Position numbers and translations under genes: made by a program. This document shows, piece by piece, positions 15,878 to 25,004 of a stretch of 64,000 nt of DNA. Numbering within the stretch: position 1 is the first letter of the stretch; each line of letters starts with the position of its first letter. Origin of the DNA: Flavobacterium araucananum (lineage in GTDB: Bacteria > Bacteroidota > Bacteroidia > Flavobacteriales > Flavobacteriaceae); the NCBI RefSeq assembly GCF_002222055.1, contig NZ_MUGS01000035.1:1-64000 (forward strand), given 5' to 3'. The notes below the pieces were generated by a model. It was not told where the DNA came from. It did not search any database and was given only the letters and a program-made list of their open reading frames with translations.

Positions 15878-17302
15878 ATGAATTCATCACTTTTTTACGG
15901 TGTTTTGCAAAAACGATTTCCCTTTGCACCCACTTATAAGCAGGATATTTTTTTTCAAAAAATCGCTATTTTCTTAACAGATACACATAATGATACCATT
16001 TTTGTGCTTAAAGGATATGCAGGAACCGGAAAAACGACTGTTATCTCTACAATCGTAAATAATTTAGGAGACATTAATAAAAAGTTTGTTTTGCTGGCAC
16101 CAACTGGTCGTGCTGCAAAAGTAATTGCGAATTACTCTAATACACCTGCTTTTACAATTCATAAAAAAATATATTTTCCTAAAAAATCAGCTGGTGGAGG
16201 CGTGGCTTTTACCAAGCAATTAAATAAGCATAAAAACACCATTTTTATTGTCGATGAGGCTTCGATGATTTCAGACAGCAATTCTGACTCTAAATTGTAT
16301 GATAACGGATCCCTTTTAGACGATTTAATCTCATACGTATATTCCGGAACCAATTGCAAAATGATTCTTTTGGGAGATACAGCTCAGTTGCCGCCCGTAA
16401 ACTTAGATATAAGCCCGGCGCTTGATGTACATACTTTAGGTGTGCATTATAATAAAGAGATCGAGCATATCGAACTGGATGAGGTAATGCGTCAGGAAGA
16501 AAGTTCAGGGATTTTGTTTAATGCCACAGAACTACGTGAATTGTTGAAAGACAGCTTTATTACTGAATTTAAGTTTAATGTAAAAAAGTTTAAAGACATC
16601 GTTCGATTAACGGATGGTTATGATATTCAGGATGCCATAAACTCTGCTTATAGCAATTATAGTATTGAGGATACTGCTTTTATTGTTCGTTCGAATAAAC
16701 GTGCAAACCAATATAATGAGCAAATTAGAACCAGGATTTTGTTTAAAGAAAGCGAACTTTCGGTTGGGGATTTCCTTATGGTTGTAAAAAATAATTATTT
16801 CTGGCTAAAAGAAACAGATGAAGCCGGATTTATTGCCAACGGAGATATTATTGAGGTACTGGAATTGTTTGGAATCAAAGAATTGTATGGCTTTAATTTT
16901 GCAAAAGTAAAAATAAGAATGGTCGATTATCCGGATCAGAAACCTTTTGAAACAGTGTTGCTGCTGGATACTATAAAAAGTGAATCACCATCACTAACCT
17001 ACGAAGAATCAAATCGTTTGTATGAAGAAGTGATGAAAGATTATGAAAGTGAATCAACAAAATACAAGAAGTTCCAGAAGGTAAAAGAGAATGAATATTT
17101 TAACGGTTTGCAGGTAAAATTCTCGTATGCAATTACCTGTCATAAATCGCAAGGAGGGCAGTGGGATACTGTTTTTATAGAGCAACCCTATTTGCCAAAC
17201 GGAATCGATCGCGATTATATCAGATGGTTGTATACCGCTATGACACGTGCCAAAAATAAATTATATTTGATAGGTTTTAAAGACGAAAGTTTTGAGGAAT
17301 AA
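15878..17302 (+). CDS. RecD-like ATP-dependent DNA helicase
   Basis: A 474-residue superfamily 1B helicase. Walker A GYAGTGKTTVI lies near residue 46, Walker B FIVDEASMIS near 125, motif III LLGDTAQLPPV near 165, and the C-terminal UvrD/RecD-type domain contains YAITCHKSQGGQWDTVFIE and WLYTAMTRAKNKLYLIGF. The length and single-polypeptide form resemble short RecD2 or AAA_30 helicases without the long N-terminal domain. The ATG at 15878 is chosen over a TTG at 15830 because it immediately precedes the conserved FPFAPTYKQDIFFQKIA stretch. A repair or recombination role is inferred. Confidence 0.88.
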   Translation: MNSSLFYGVLQKRFPFAPTYKQDIFFQKIAIFLTDTHNDTIFVLKGYAGTGKTTVISTIVNNLGDINKKFVLLAPTGRAAKVIANYSNTPAFTIHKKIYFPKKSAGGGVAFTKQLNKHKNTIFIVDEASMISDSNSDSKLYDNGSLLDDLISYVYSGTNCKMILLGDTAQLPPVNLDISPALDVHTLGVHYNKEIEHIELDEVMRQEESSGILFNATELRELLKDSFITEFKFNVKKFKDIVRLTDGYDIQDAINSAYSNYSIEDTAFIVRSNKRANQYNEQIRTRILFKESELSVGDFLMVVKNNYFWLKETDEAGFIANGDIIEVLELFGIKELYGFNFAKVKIRMVDYPDQKPFETVLLLDTIKSESPSLTYEESNRLYEEVMKDYESESTKYKKFQKVKENEYFNGLQVKFSYAITCHKSQGGQWDTVFIEQPYLPNGIDRDYIRWLYTAMTRAKNKLYLIGFKDESFEE

Positions 17303-17309
17303 AAGTTTA

Positions 17310-17390
17310 GCCACAGATTAAAATGATTCTCACAGATTTAAAAGTATATATAAACTTAAGAAAATCTTTTTAATCCTTTTAATCTGTGGC
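17310..17390. repeat. Palindromic repeat with GCCACAGATT arms
   Basis: Perfect 14-bp inverted arms at 17310-17323 and 17377-17390, with further partial pairing inside. It lies just after the helicase stop at 17302. It is related in design to the repeat at 3592-3674. Confidence 0.7.
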
Positions 17391-17450
17391 AAGTAAAACT
17401 AATTATTGCATGCAAATTTTAAGATTAAACACATTTATTTAAAAATTCTT

Positions 17451-17500
17451 GCTAATTCGTGACTCGAGCGACTGCGAACAGGCGAAGCAAATTCGTGGCT
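17451..17500. repeat. Direct repeat of AATTCGTG flanking a GC-rich segment
   Basis: The 14-base words at 17451-17464 and 17487-17500 differ at two positions and enclose a GC-rich segment (GAGCGACTGCGAACAGGCG). The second copy runs into an A-run and the ATG at 17514, as at 12248-12271. It looks like one repeat inserted in or recombined with another. Confidence 0.55.
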
Positions 17501-17513
17501 AAAAAAAACAACA

Positions 17514-18344
17514 ATGACAACACTAAACGATTTACATTCGATTTCGTCTACGTTTTCGAATACAGATAAAATGCCGGTTTTATTTTTAGGACATGGCAGC
17601 CCGATGAATGCGATTGAAGAGAATCAGTTTGTAGAAGGTTTTCGTAATCTGGCAAAAACATTGCCGCAACCCAATGCAATTTTATGTATCTCAGCACATT
17701 GGTTTACAAACGGAACCAAAGTGACCTCGATGCAAATGCCAAGAACGATTCACGATTTTGGAGGTTTTCCGCAAGCCCTTTTTGATGTTCAGTATCCAGC
17801 AAAAGGAAGTCCGGAATTAGCACACGAAACCAAGAAAATCTTAGATCCCGTTCCCGTAGATTTAGACGAACATTGGGGGTTAGATCACGGTGCCTGGAGT
17901 GTGATCAAACATTTGTATCCGGAAGCTAATGTTCCTGTAATTCAGTTGAGTATCGATTATACAAAGTCCGGTCAATATCATTTTGAGTTGGCTCAAAAGT
18001 TACAATCCTTGCGTCGTAAAGGTGTTTTGATTATTGGCAGCGGGAACATTGTTCACAATCTTCGTTTGGTCGATTTTAGAAATTTTGATAAAGATAACTA
18101 TGGATTCGACTGGGCAATTGAAGCCAGAGAAACCGTAAATAATTATTTATTGGATGGAAATTTTCAGCCTTTGATTGATTTCGAAAAAATGAACAAAGCG
18201 ATTCAGTTAGCGATTCCAACTCCGGATCATTATTTGCCTTTGTTGTATACTTTAGGCTTAAAAGGAAAATCAGAAGAACTGAGTTTGTTTAATGATAAAT
18301 TATTGGCTGGTTCGTTGAGTATGACATCAGTAAAAATACTATAA
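17514..18344 (+). CDS. Extradiol dioxygenase of the LigB family (DOPA 4,5-dioxygenase type)
   Basis: A 276-residue class III extradiol ring-cleavage dioxygenase like E. coli YgiD and plant DODA, opening catecholic rings with zinc or iron. PVLFLGHGSPMNAIEENQF carries the first metal histidine, CISAHWFTNGTKV the second, DHGAWSVIKHLYP the third, and GSGNIVHNLRLVDF is the conserved family segment. There are no aromatic degradation genes nearby, so the natural substrate is unknown. Confidence 0.9.
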   Translation: MTTLNDLHSISSTFSNTDKMPVLFLGHGSPMNAIEENQFVEGFRNLAKTLPQPNAILCISAHWFTNGTKVTSMQMPRTIHDFGGFPQALFDVQYPAKGSPELAHETKKILDPVPVDLDEHWGLDHGAWSVIKHLYPEANVPVIQLSIDYTKSGQYHFELAQKLQSLRRKGVLIIGSGNIVHNLRLVDFRNFDKDNYGFDWAIEARETVNNYLLDGNFQPLIDFEKMNKAIQLAIPTPDHYLPLLYTLGLKGKSEELSLFNDKLLAGSLSMTSVKIL

Positions 18345-18352
18345 AACTAACA

Positions 18353-18405
18353 ATGAGGATGGGATTACTTTCGGCTTGACGAATAGTTCCTTTCTCGCAA
18401 TGATA
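18353..18405. repeat. Degenerate copy of the CATTGCGAG repeat
   Basis: It ends in CTTTCTCGCAATGAT, the reverse complement of the ATCATTGCGAG-type arm found intact at 19202-19220. It fills the gap between the dioxygenase and kdsB and lies 7 bp before the kdsB ATG. Confidence 0.5.
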
Positions 18406-18411
18406 TAAAAA

Positions 18412-19143
18412 ATGAAAATAATAGCTGTAATTCCGGCACGATATGCATCAACACGTTTTCCGGCAAAATTAATGCAGGATCTTGGAGGAAAAACTGTGAT
18501 TTTAAGAACTTATGAGGCCTCTGTTGCAACAAAACTCTTTGATGATGTATTTGTAGTAACCGATTCTGATTTGATATTTGATGAAATTGTTTCGCATGGC
18601 GGAAAAGCCATTATGAGTGTCAAAGAGCATGAGTCAGGAAGCGATCGTATTGCTGAGGCTATATTTAGTCTTGATGTTGATATTGTGGTAAATGTGCAGG
18701 GTGATGAGCCTTTTACAGAAGCCGGACCGCTGGAACAGGTTTTATCCGTTTTTAAAAACGACGAAGATCGCAAGATCGATTTGGCTTCGTTAATGAGGGA
18801 AATTACAAACGAAGACGAAATTAATAACCCCAATAATGTAAAAGTGGTAGTCGATCAGTCGCAGTTTGCATTGTATTTTTCTCGTTCGGTAATTCCGTAT
18901 CCAAGAGATCCAGCTGCAGGAGTTCGTTATTTTCAGCACATTGGTATTTATGCTTTTAGAAAACAAGCGTTATTAGATTTTTACAGCCTTCCTATGAAAT
19001 CTTTAGAAGCTTCTGAGAAGTTGGAACAATTACGTTATTTAGAATTCGGAAAACGTATTAAAATGGTCGAAACAACACATGTAGGGATTGGAATTGATAC
19101 GGCTGAAGATTTAGAAAAGGCTAGGGCTATATTGAAGGGCTAG
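18412..19143 (+). CDS. kdsB: 3-deoxy-manno-octulosonate cytidylyltransferase
   Basis: Activates Kdo to CMP-Kdo for lipopolysaccharide inner-core synthesis in the cytoplasm. The 243-residue length is standard. IAVIPARYASTRFPAKLMQDLGGK is the nucleotide-binding loop, VNVQGDEPF the magnesium-binding motif, and FQHIGIYAFRKQALLDFYSLPMKSLEASEKLEQLRYLE the substrate-binding region. It supports a Gram-negative host with Kdo. No other LPS gene is adjacent; the lipid-A acyltransferase is 20 kb away. Confidence 0.96.
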   Translation: MKIIAVIPARYASTRFPAKLMQDLGGKTVILRTYEASVATKLFDDVFVVTDSDLIFDEIVSHGGKAIMSVKEHESGSDRIAEAIFSLDVDIVVNVQGDEPFTEAGPLEQVLSVFKNDEDRKIDLASLMREITNEDEINNPNNVKVVVDQSQFALYFSRSVIPYPRDPAAGVRYFQHIGIYAFRKQALLDFYSLPMKSLEASEKLEQLRYLEFGKRIKMVETTHVGIGIDTAEDLEKARAILKG

Positions 19144-19151
19144 TTCGCGGG

Positions 19152-19283
19152 AATGGCACGCGGATGACACGGATTCGCTATCGCAAAGGCTCGGATTTTT
19201 TGTCATTGCGAGGAACGAAGTAATCTCACTTGCTTTATCACGTAATGCTTTGATAGTGTGGTTGCTTCGTTCCTCGAAATGAC
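19152..19283. repeat. Repeat pair: GATGACAC element plus CATTGCGAGGAACGAAG hairpin
   Basis: The first part (19152-19198) matches 12128-12175 at about 83%. The second is a hairpin with arms 19202-19220 (GTCATTGCGAGGAACGAAG) and 19265-19283, one mismatch, and about 44 bases between. A worn copy is at 18353-18405. These look like dispersed REP-type elements. Confidence 0.75.
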
Positions 19284-19301
19284 GTAATTTGTATAAAAAT
19301 A

Positions 19302-19338
19302 AAAAAAGCTTGTAAACAATTGTCTACAAGCTTTTTTT
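19302..19338. terminator. Terminator after the E1 gene, probably bidirectional
   Basis: AGCTTGTA with TACAAGCT arms around an ACAATTGT core, one internal mismatch, with A-run on one side and T-run on the other. It lies 24 bp beyond the E1 stop and can also end transcription from kdsB. Confidence 0.85.
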
Positions 19339-19361
19339 ATATTTAAAACCGAACTAAATTC

Positions 19362-21773
19362 TTAGTATAAACCAGGGAATTTAGAAGGATTGACTTCATG
19401 CATCATCGTATAAACTTTCTCGAAAATATCTTCGGCAGAAGGTTTAGAAAAATAATCCCCATCAGTACCGTAAGCAGGTCTGTGAGCTTTTGCAGCAAGA
19501 GTTTGCGGTTTACTATCCAGATAGTTATAAGCATCTTGTTCTTCAAGGATCTGTTGCAGGATAAAAGCCGAAGCTCCACCCGGAACATCTTCATCGATTA
19601 TTAAAAGACGGTTTGTTTTGGCAATACTTTTTACAATGTCCTTATTAACATCAAACGGAAGCAGCGATTGAATGTCAATTACTTCACAATCAATTCCTAA
19701 CTCCAGTAATTCGTTTGCAGCTTGTTCTACCAATCTTAAAGTAGATCCATAAGAAACCAGCGTAATATCAGAACCTTCTTTTAGGGTTTCGACAACACCA
19801 ATTGGCGTTTTGAACTCTCCAAAATTCAAAGGTGTTTTTTCTTTTAAGCGGTAACCATTCAAACATTCGATTACTAAAGCCGGTTCATCAGTCTCTAAAA
19901 GAGTATTATAAAATCCGGCAGCTTGTGTCATATTTCTAGGCACAAGAACATGGATACCACGAATAGCATTGATGATCATACCCATTGGCGAACCAGAATG
20001 CCAGATACCTTCAAGACGGTGTCCGCGGGTTCTGATAATTAATGGTGCTTTTTGCTTGCCAACAGTTCTATATTGTAAAGTCGCCAAATCATCGCTCATG
20101 ATTTGAATCGCGTATAGTAAATAATCTAAATATTGAATCTCAGCAATTGGGCGTAAACCTCTTAGTGCCATCCCAATTCCCTGTCCAATAATAGTAGCTT
20201 CACGAATACCAACATCTGCAACACGAAGTTCTCCGTATTTTTCCTGCATTCCCTCTAAACCTTGGTTTACATCGCCAATGTTTCCTACATCTTCACCAAA
20301 AATTAGTGTTTCAGGATATTTGGTAAACAAAGCATCAAAGTTATCACGAACAATCATTCGTCCGTCTAAATCAGCTTTTGCATTATCTGCATACACAGGA
20401 AGTACTTTTTGAACTGAAAAAACATTTTTATCCGAGTCAGAATGCAAATGGCTGCTAAATCTGGGTTGTGTGATCGAGATGTAATTGGTAATCCAGTTAG
20501 ATAATAATACTTTGCTGTTTGGTACCTCAATAAAACGAAGAATTTTTCTGGCAATAACCAGCATTTCCTTTTTTAGAGGTGATTTGATAGCACTCAATTC
20601 AGAGATGTAGTTCTGAATTTTATCTTTATGATTGATGCTGGCGTTGGAAATTTGCTCTAATAAAACCAAAAGATTTTTTTGATCTTCTATAATTGGATTA
20701 ATAAAAGAATTCCAGGCTTCTTTTTTAGCTTCGAGAACTTCTTTTTTTAATTCGTTTTCAATTTCTGCCAGTTCTTCCGGAGATGCAATATTGATGGCAA
20801 TCATCCATAAACGCATCTGACGAATACAGTCAAAATCTTTTTCCCAAGCCAGTCTCTCTGCATTTTTGTAACGCTCATGAGACCCTGAAGTCGAGTGACC
20901 TTGTGGCTGTGTTAATTCGTTTACGTGAATTAAAACCGGAATATGTTGCTCGCGTGCAATTGCACCGGCTCTTTCGTAAGTCGAAACTAACTCAGCATAA
21001 TCCCATCCCTTTACTCTGAAAATTTCATATCCGTTCGCCTCTTCATCGCGTTGGTATCCTTTTAGGATCTCAGAAATGTTTTCTTTAGTCGTCTGATGTT
21101 TGGCATGAACCGAAATTCCGTATTCATCATCCCAAACGCTCATTACCATTGGTACTTGTAATACTCCGGCAGCATTTATGGTTTCAAAAAACAAACCTTC
21201 AGATGTACTTGCATTTCCTATGGTTCCCCACGCTACTTCATTTCCGTTTACAGAGAATTTGTCTTTGGTTTTGATTCCGTCAACATTTCTATAAATTTTC
21301 GAAGCTTGTGCTAATCCCAATAACCTTGGCATTTGCCCCGCTGTAGGTGATATGTCTGCGCTTGAATTTTTTTGTTTTGTTAAGTCTTTCCAGGATCCGT
21401 CCTCGTTTAAACTGTGCGTTACAAAGTGTCCGCCCATTTGTCTTCCGGCAGACATTGGATCATAATCTAAGTCAGTGTGACCGTATAAACCTGCGAAAAA
21501 TTGTTTTGGAGTTAGTTCTCCTATAGCCATCATAAAAGTCTGATCGCGATAGTATCCGGAACGGAAATCACCGTTTTTAAAAGATTTCGCCATAGCAAGC
21601 TGCGGCACCTCTTTTCCATCACCAAATATTCCAAATTTGGCTTTCCCGGTTAATACTTCCTTACGACCTAAAAGGCTACATTCGCGGCTGGTTACTGCAA
21701 TTTTGTAGTCATTCAATACCTCTGTTTTGAAATCTTCAAATGTTAATGTAGTATTGCTTTTTTCTTTTATCAT
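19362..21773 (-). CDS. 2-oxo acid dehydrogenase E1, fused alpha and beta subunits
   Basis: A thiamine-diphosphate-dependent decarboxylase, 803 residues, that feeds acyl groups to a lipoyl E2. Residues about 20-350 are the E1 alpha domain (GRQMGGHFVTHS, then GTIGNASTSEGLFFETINAAG as the TPP motif), and about 470-800 the transketolase-like E1 beta domain (TLIFGEDVGNIGDVNQGLEG, RTRGHRLEGIWHSGSPMG, DEDVPGGASAFI). In most bacteria these are two genes. The branched-chain 2-oxo acid type is most likely. E2 and E3 are not in the window. Confidence 0.9.
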   Translation of the reverse strand: MIKEKSNTTLTFEDFKTEVLNDYKIAVTSRECSLLGRKEVLTGKAKFGIFGDGKEVPQLAMAKSFKNGDFRSGYYRDQTFMMAIGELTPKQFFAGLYGHTDLDYDPMSAGRQMGGHFVTHSLNEDGSWKDLTKQKNSSADISPTAGQMPRLLGLAQASKIYRNVDGIKTKDKFSVNGNEVAWGTIGNASTSEGLFFETINAAGVLQVPMVMSVWDDEYGISVHAKHQTTKENISEILKGYQRDEEANGYEIFRVKGWDYAELVSTYERAGAIAREQHIPVLIHVNELTQPQGHSTSGSHERYKNAERLAWEKDFDCIRQMRLWMIAINIASPEELAEIENELKKEVLEAKKEAWNSFINPIIEDQKNLLVLLEQISNASINHKDKIQNYISELSAIKSPLKKEMLVIARKILRFIEVPNSKVLLSNWITNYISITQPRFSSHLHSDSDKNVFSVQKVLPVYADNAKADLDGRMIVRDNFDALFTKYPETLIFGEDVGNIGDVNQGLEGMQEKYGELRVADVGIREATIIGQGIGMALRGLRPIAEIQYLDYLLYAIQIMSDDLATLQYRTVGKQKAPLIIRTRGHRLEGIWHSGSPMGMIINAIRGIHVLVPRNMTQAAGFYNTLLETDEPALVIECLNGYRLKEKTPLNFGEFKTPIGVVETLKEGSDITLVSYGSTLRLVEQAANELLELGIDCEVIDIQSLLPFDVNKDIVKSIAKTNRLLIIDEDVPGGASAFILQQILEEQDAYNYLDSKPQTLAAKAHRPAYGTDGDYFSKPSAEDIFEKVYTMMHEVNPSKFPGLY

Positions 21774-21960
21774 AATCTTGAAGGGTCATGTTAGACTGCG
21801 AAATTACTTAAAAACAATCAATAATCATAATTCTTTAAAATAAATATAATTTAATTATATGTATTTAAAATCAAAAAATGACCTATGTTTTTTGGGTTAT
21901 TTTCACATAAAAATGTAATTTCATGATAATAATGTATGTTTTTCTTTAAAATTTATTCGA

Positions 21961-24792
21961 TTAAAACCATTTTCTAGTAAAAAGATTGACTAATGTTTTT
22001 GGTGATAATGTTATAACAAAACGGATCTTTTCGTTATATTTATTTTGAGAAATTTCCCATCCATTATTCGAATAAACCGGAAAGTAAAGCTCAAAATAGT
22101 CCGGAACCAGATTTAATCGAATACCACTATCGTAAACAAAGTTCTCACTTTGATGTTTGCTTTTCATAAAACCAATATCGCCATAAGCTTCAATCCAATT
22201 CCAGATCGAATAACTTGCATTTAGCGTTGTCATCCATTGATTGGCGTATGCCGGGGCAAGTTTCGATTTAAAACCGCCTTCGGCCATCACATACTGCTGA
22301 CTAAAAAAACCGGTGCTTTCTGATCGTCCGTAAAAATTATAATCAAACATATAATCTGTTGGTCGGTCTAAACCAAAACTGAAATAATCTGAATTTGTTG
22401 TGTTGTATAAAAAACTTCCCGCGTATAATCTTAAATTTAATTTGTGGTTGTTTTCAAATAATCTTCGATATTCAACTTCTCCGGCAATTTTTCCGAAATC
22501 TCCTGAAAATTGCAAATCGGTCATAAAGCTAAAATGATTGATTAGTTCTGTTTTTATGTTAGAATAACGTGCATTGAATATAGAGTAATTGGGTCTTGAA
22601 TTGTCCGTTATATATTTACTAGCTTCACGATTTACAATTACCTGTCGCAGTAAAATAAGTTGTTTTCTGTTATCTCTGAAATTTTCCTCACGAATCCTAA
22701 ACTGAACCATCGGATTCAATCTTAAATAAGTAGCATCCGGCGCATAGTGAAAATAATTTTGACTAAGCGAGTAGCGTACATTATACAAAGTACTGTTTCG
22801 ATAATATTCGCTCCATACAAAAGCAGATGAACCGGATATTGTCCCGGCATTAATAGAGTAGGCGGGATTAATATCAAACGTAAACGGCTTATCCAGAATT
22901 GTTTTATTATGAAAACGTACTCCCGGCGTTATCCCGTCATATAAGTTATAGGTAATTGTAGGAATGTATAAAATCTGATTGTAATAAGGATCTTCGAGAT
23001 CTTTGGCAAAATTAAATTTTATAGGGCGATTGGTTATCGCCAGACTTTTCAAGGATTTCCAGTTGTTTCTCTGGTTGTATTCCGGAACTTCATTATCGTA
23101 ATTCAGAACTATTTTATCAGCATTTTTTCGGTCAAATTCATAAATCGAATCATTGTTTTTGGGCTCAATCCATTTTTTAAAAACGATTTCATTTTTCTTG
23201 ATTCCATAAACCGGAATCGGAACAAAATTATCCGTTTTGTTCTTGATCTGAAATTGTACACTGTCCTTTGTCCTCGAAACATTCGAAAACTTATAATCGA
23301 TAATGTCGCGTGAATCAATAATAGTATTAAAAAACCAATCGATGTTTTTAGAACTATTTTTAGTCAGGATTTTTTCAAAGTTGTAGCGACTGGTTTGTTC
23401 TGTTTTATTCAAAGTATAAAATTCCTGTACACTTTCAGGAACAATATTATGATTTAAATAATCATCAAGATAACTCAGGCTTAAACCTGCGCGATATTTA
23501 CTGGCAATTTGTTCGTTAAATTTTATTAGGGTATTTTTTGGATCTCCAAGCGGCTGATCGAGATTTTTTCTCGCCATCAGCATATAATAATAACTATATT
23601 GCTCGTTAAAAGTTAGATTAGTAATGTTATAACTTTTAAAGAGTTTCATGTCAGAAAGTCGTCCCAGCATTTTTTGATCTAAATGATTTTCTTCCATGAA
23701 TTTCATCATGCTGTAAATCTGGATTCCGTCATAAACCCAATTATCTTTTCGGGGATCCAGGCGCAAGCTATTCTTTAGATAATTGCTTAGGTATGTTTTT
23801 AAGAAAGTAATTTCGAAAATAAAATCATCAGAAAACGGACTAATAAAAGACGGTAACTGATTAAGTCCGTAAAAAGGATTCCGATCATAATCAGCCTGAG
23901 AAACTATTATTTTTTGATGCGGATATTTCCCAATAAAAGCACTCGCAAAAGTCACAACACGATTGATGATGATCGCTTTCTGGATATCGCTTATTTTTTT
24001 ATTTTTAAGATTTGTAAGTACTTCTACAGAGCCATTTTCATAACTTTTGAAACTATCTTGTTTTTCGATAAAAAAATTAAAGTCAGTTCTGTTAGTGCCG
24101 GAAAAGAAATACGTACTGAAAGTAGTATTCGTATCTTGTTTCGAAATCAAATTTAAATCAGTAATAATCGAATATTGGTTCGGCACTTTTATGTTAATTT
24201 CATAATCTGTGCTGGCATTTGCGATATCATCCAGGTTAAAATTATTATATTTCGTAAAGCGATGATTTTCAAAACGCGCAGGACTTAAAAACCAGTTTTT
24301 CAGATTCATTCCGCCATTTTGATCAAAACCATAATGTGTAAATTTATCACTCGGAATTTTAGAAATATAAATCAAATGCAAATCGATTTTTTCGCCTGGA
24401 CGTAATTTCCGATTTAGCTTTACCACAATAAAATCAGGATTTTTGGTCGTTCTTTCCCATTCAAGAGCCATATTATCAGAGTCGGTCAGACTTATAATGG
24501 TAGTATTTCCTCTTTCTGTAGCTTTTGCCAAATGAAAACCTCTGTAAAATTCATCCGAAAATCTTCTCGCCAATGGGGTATTTTTATCAGAGAAAGCATT
24601 GTTCCAATCATTTAGAACAATCGAAATCAAGGAATCATTCGAAGTGTTGTAATACGTAATATCCTGCTTTACATTTAGTGTTTTAAGCTCAAGATTAACC
24701 GCAACCTCCATCTTAGACTGATGTTGCGCGTATTGTTTTAATGAAGTCATTAAAACAAAAATGAAGAATATAATTTTATAAAATGATTTCAA
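21961..24792 (-). CDS. Peptidase-M1-like protein lacking the zinc motif, with C-terminal beta-barrel
   Basis: A large exported protein, 943 residues from the TTG at 24792 (an ATG at 24888 is possible, but it lies within the terminator of the upstream gene). Signal peptide residues about 1-23 end in KQYAQ. The N-terminal half resembles M1 aminopeptidases (KIPSDKFTHYGFDQNGGMNLKNWFLSPARFENH), but where HExxH is expected there is TYLSNYLKNS, and WVYDGIQIY replaces the WLxEG segment. The last third has alternating aromatic strands and ends in KWF, as outer-membrane barrels do. It is probably an inactive peptidase fold displayed in the outer membrane. Role unknown. Confidence 0.75.
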   Translation of the reverse strand: MKSFYKIIFFIFVLMTSLKQYAQHQSKMEVAVNLELKTLNVKQDITYYNTSNDSLISIVLNDWNNAFSDKNTPLARRFSDEFYRGFHLAKATERGNTTIISLTDSDNMALEWERTTKNPDFIVVKLNRKLRPGEKIDLHLIYISKIPSDKFTHYGFDQNGGMNLKNWFLSPARFENHRFTKYNNFNLDDIANASTDYEINIKVPNQYSIITDLNLISKQDTNTTFSTYFFSGTNRTDFNFFIEKQDSFKSYENGSVEVLTNLKNKKISDIQKAIIINRVVTFASAFIGKYPHQKIIVSQADYDRNPFYGLNQLPSFISPFSDDFIFEITFLKTYLSNYLKNSLRLDPRKDNWVYDGIQIYSMMKFMEENHLDQKMLGRLSDMKLFKSYNITNLTFNEQYSYYYMLMARKNLDQPLGDPKNTLIKFNEQIASKYRAGLSLSYLDDYLNHNIVPESVQEFYTLNKTEQTSRYNFEKILTKNSSKNIDWFFNTIIDSRDIIDYKFSNVSRTKDSVQFQIKNKTDNFVPIPVYGIKKNEIVFKKWIEPKNNDSIYEFDRKNADKIVLNYDNEVPEYNQRNNWKSLKSLAITNRPIKFNFAKDLEDPYYNQILYIPTITYNLYDGITPGVRFHNKTILDKPFTFDINPAYSINAGTISGSSAFVWSEYYRNSTLYNVRYSLSQNYFHYAPDATYLRLNPMVQFRIREENFRDNRKQLILLRQVIVNREASKYITDNSRPNYSIFNARYSNIKTELINHFSFMTDLQFSGDFGKIAGEVEYRRLFENNHKLNLRLYAGSFLYNTTNSDYFSFGLDRPTDYMFDYNFYGRSESTGFFSQQYVMAEGGFKSKLAPAYANQWMTTLNASYSIWNWIEAYGDIGFMKSKHQSENFVYDSGIRLNLVPDYFELYFPVYSNNGWEISQNKYNEKIRFVITLSPKTLVNLFTRKWF

Positions 24793-24867
24793 GGATTGCT
24801 TATAATGGTTAAGGATATAAGTTAAGTTACGAATCTGTGATTGTTTTGGTTTTCTGTAAAAATAGTA

Positions 24868-24896
24868 TAAAAAAAGCTGTTTTTTCAAACAGCTTT
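24868..24896 (-). terminator. Terminator of the LOG-family gene
   Basis: A perfect 10-bp stem, AAAGCTGTTT (24873-24882) with AAACAGCTTT (24887-24896), with a T-run on the minus-strand side. Confidence 0.85.
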
Positions 24897-25004
24897 AATT
24901 TTTTGTAATACTTAACGTATTTAATCACATAAGTAAGATAAGTTCATCTTATTTTAAGTTATAGTTAACTTCAACTTAAATTAGCCTATTATGTTTCATA
25001 TATT

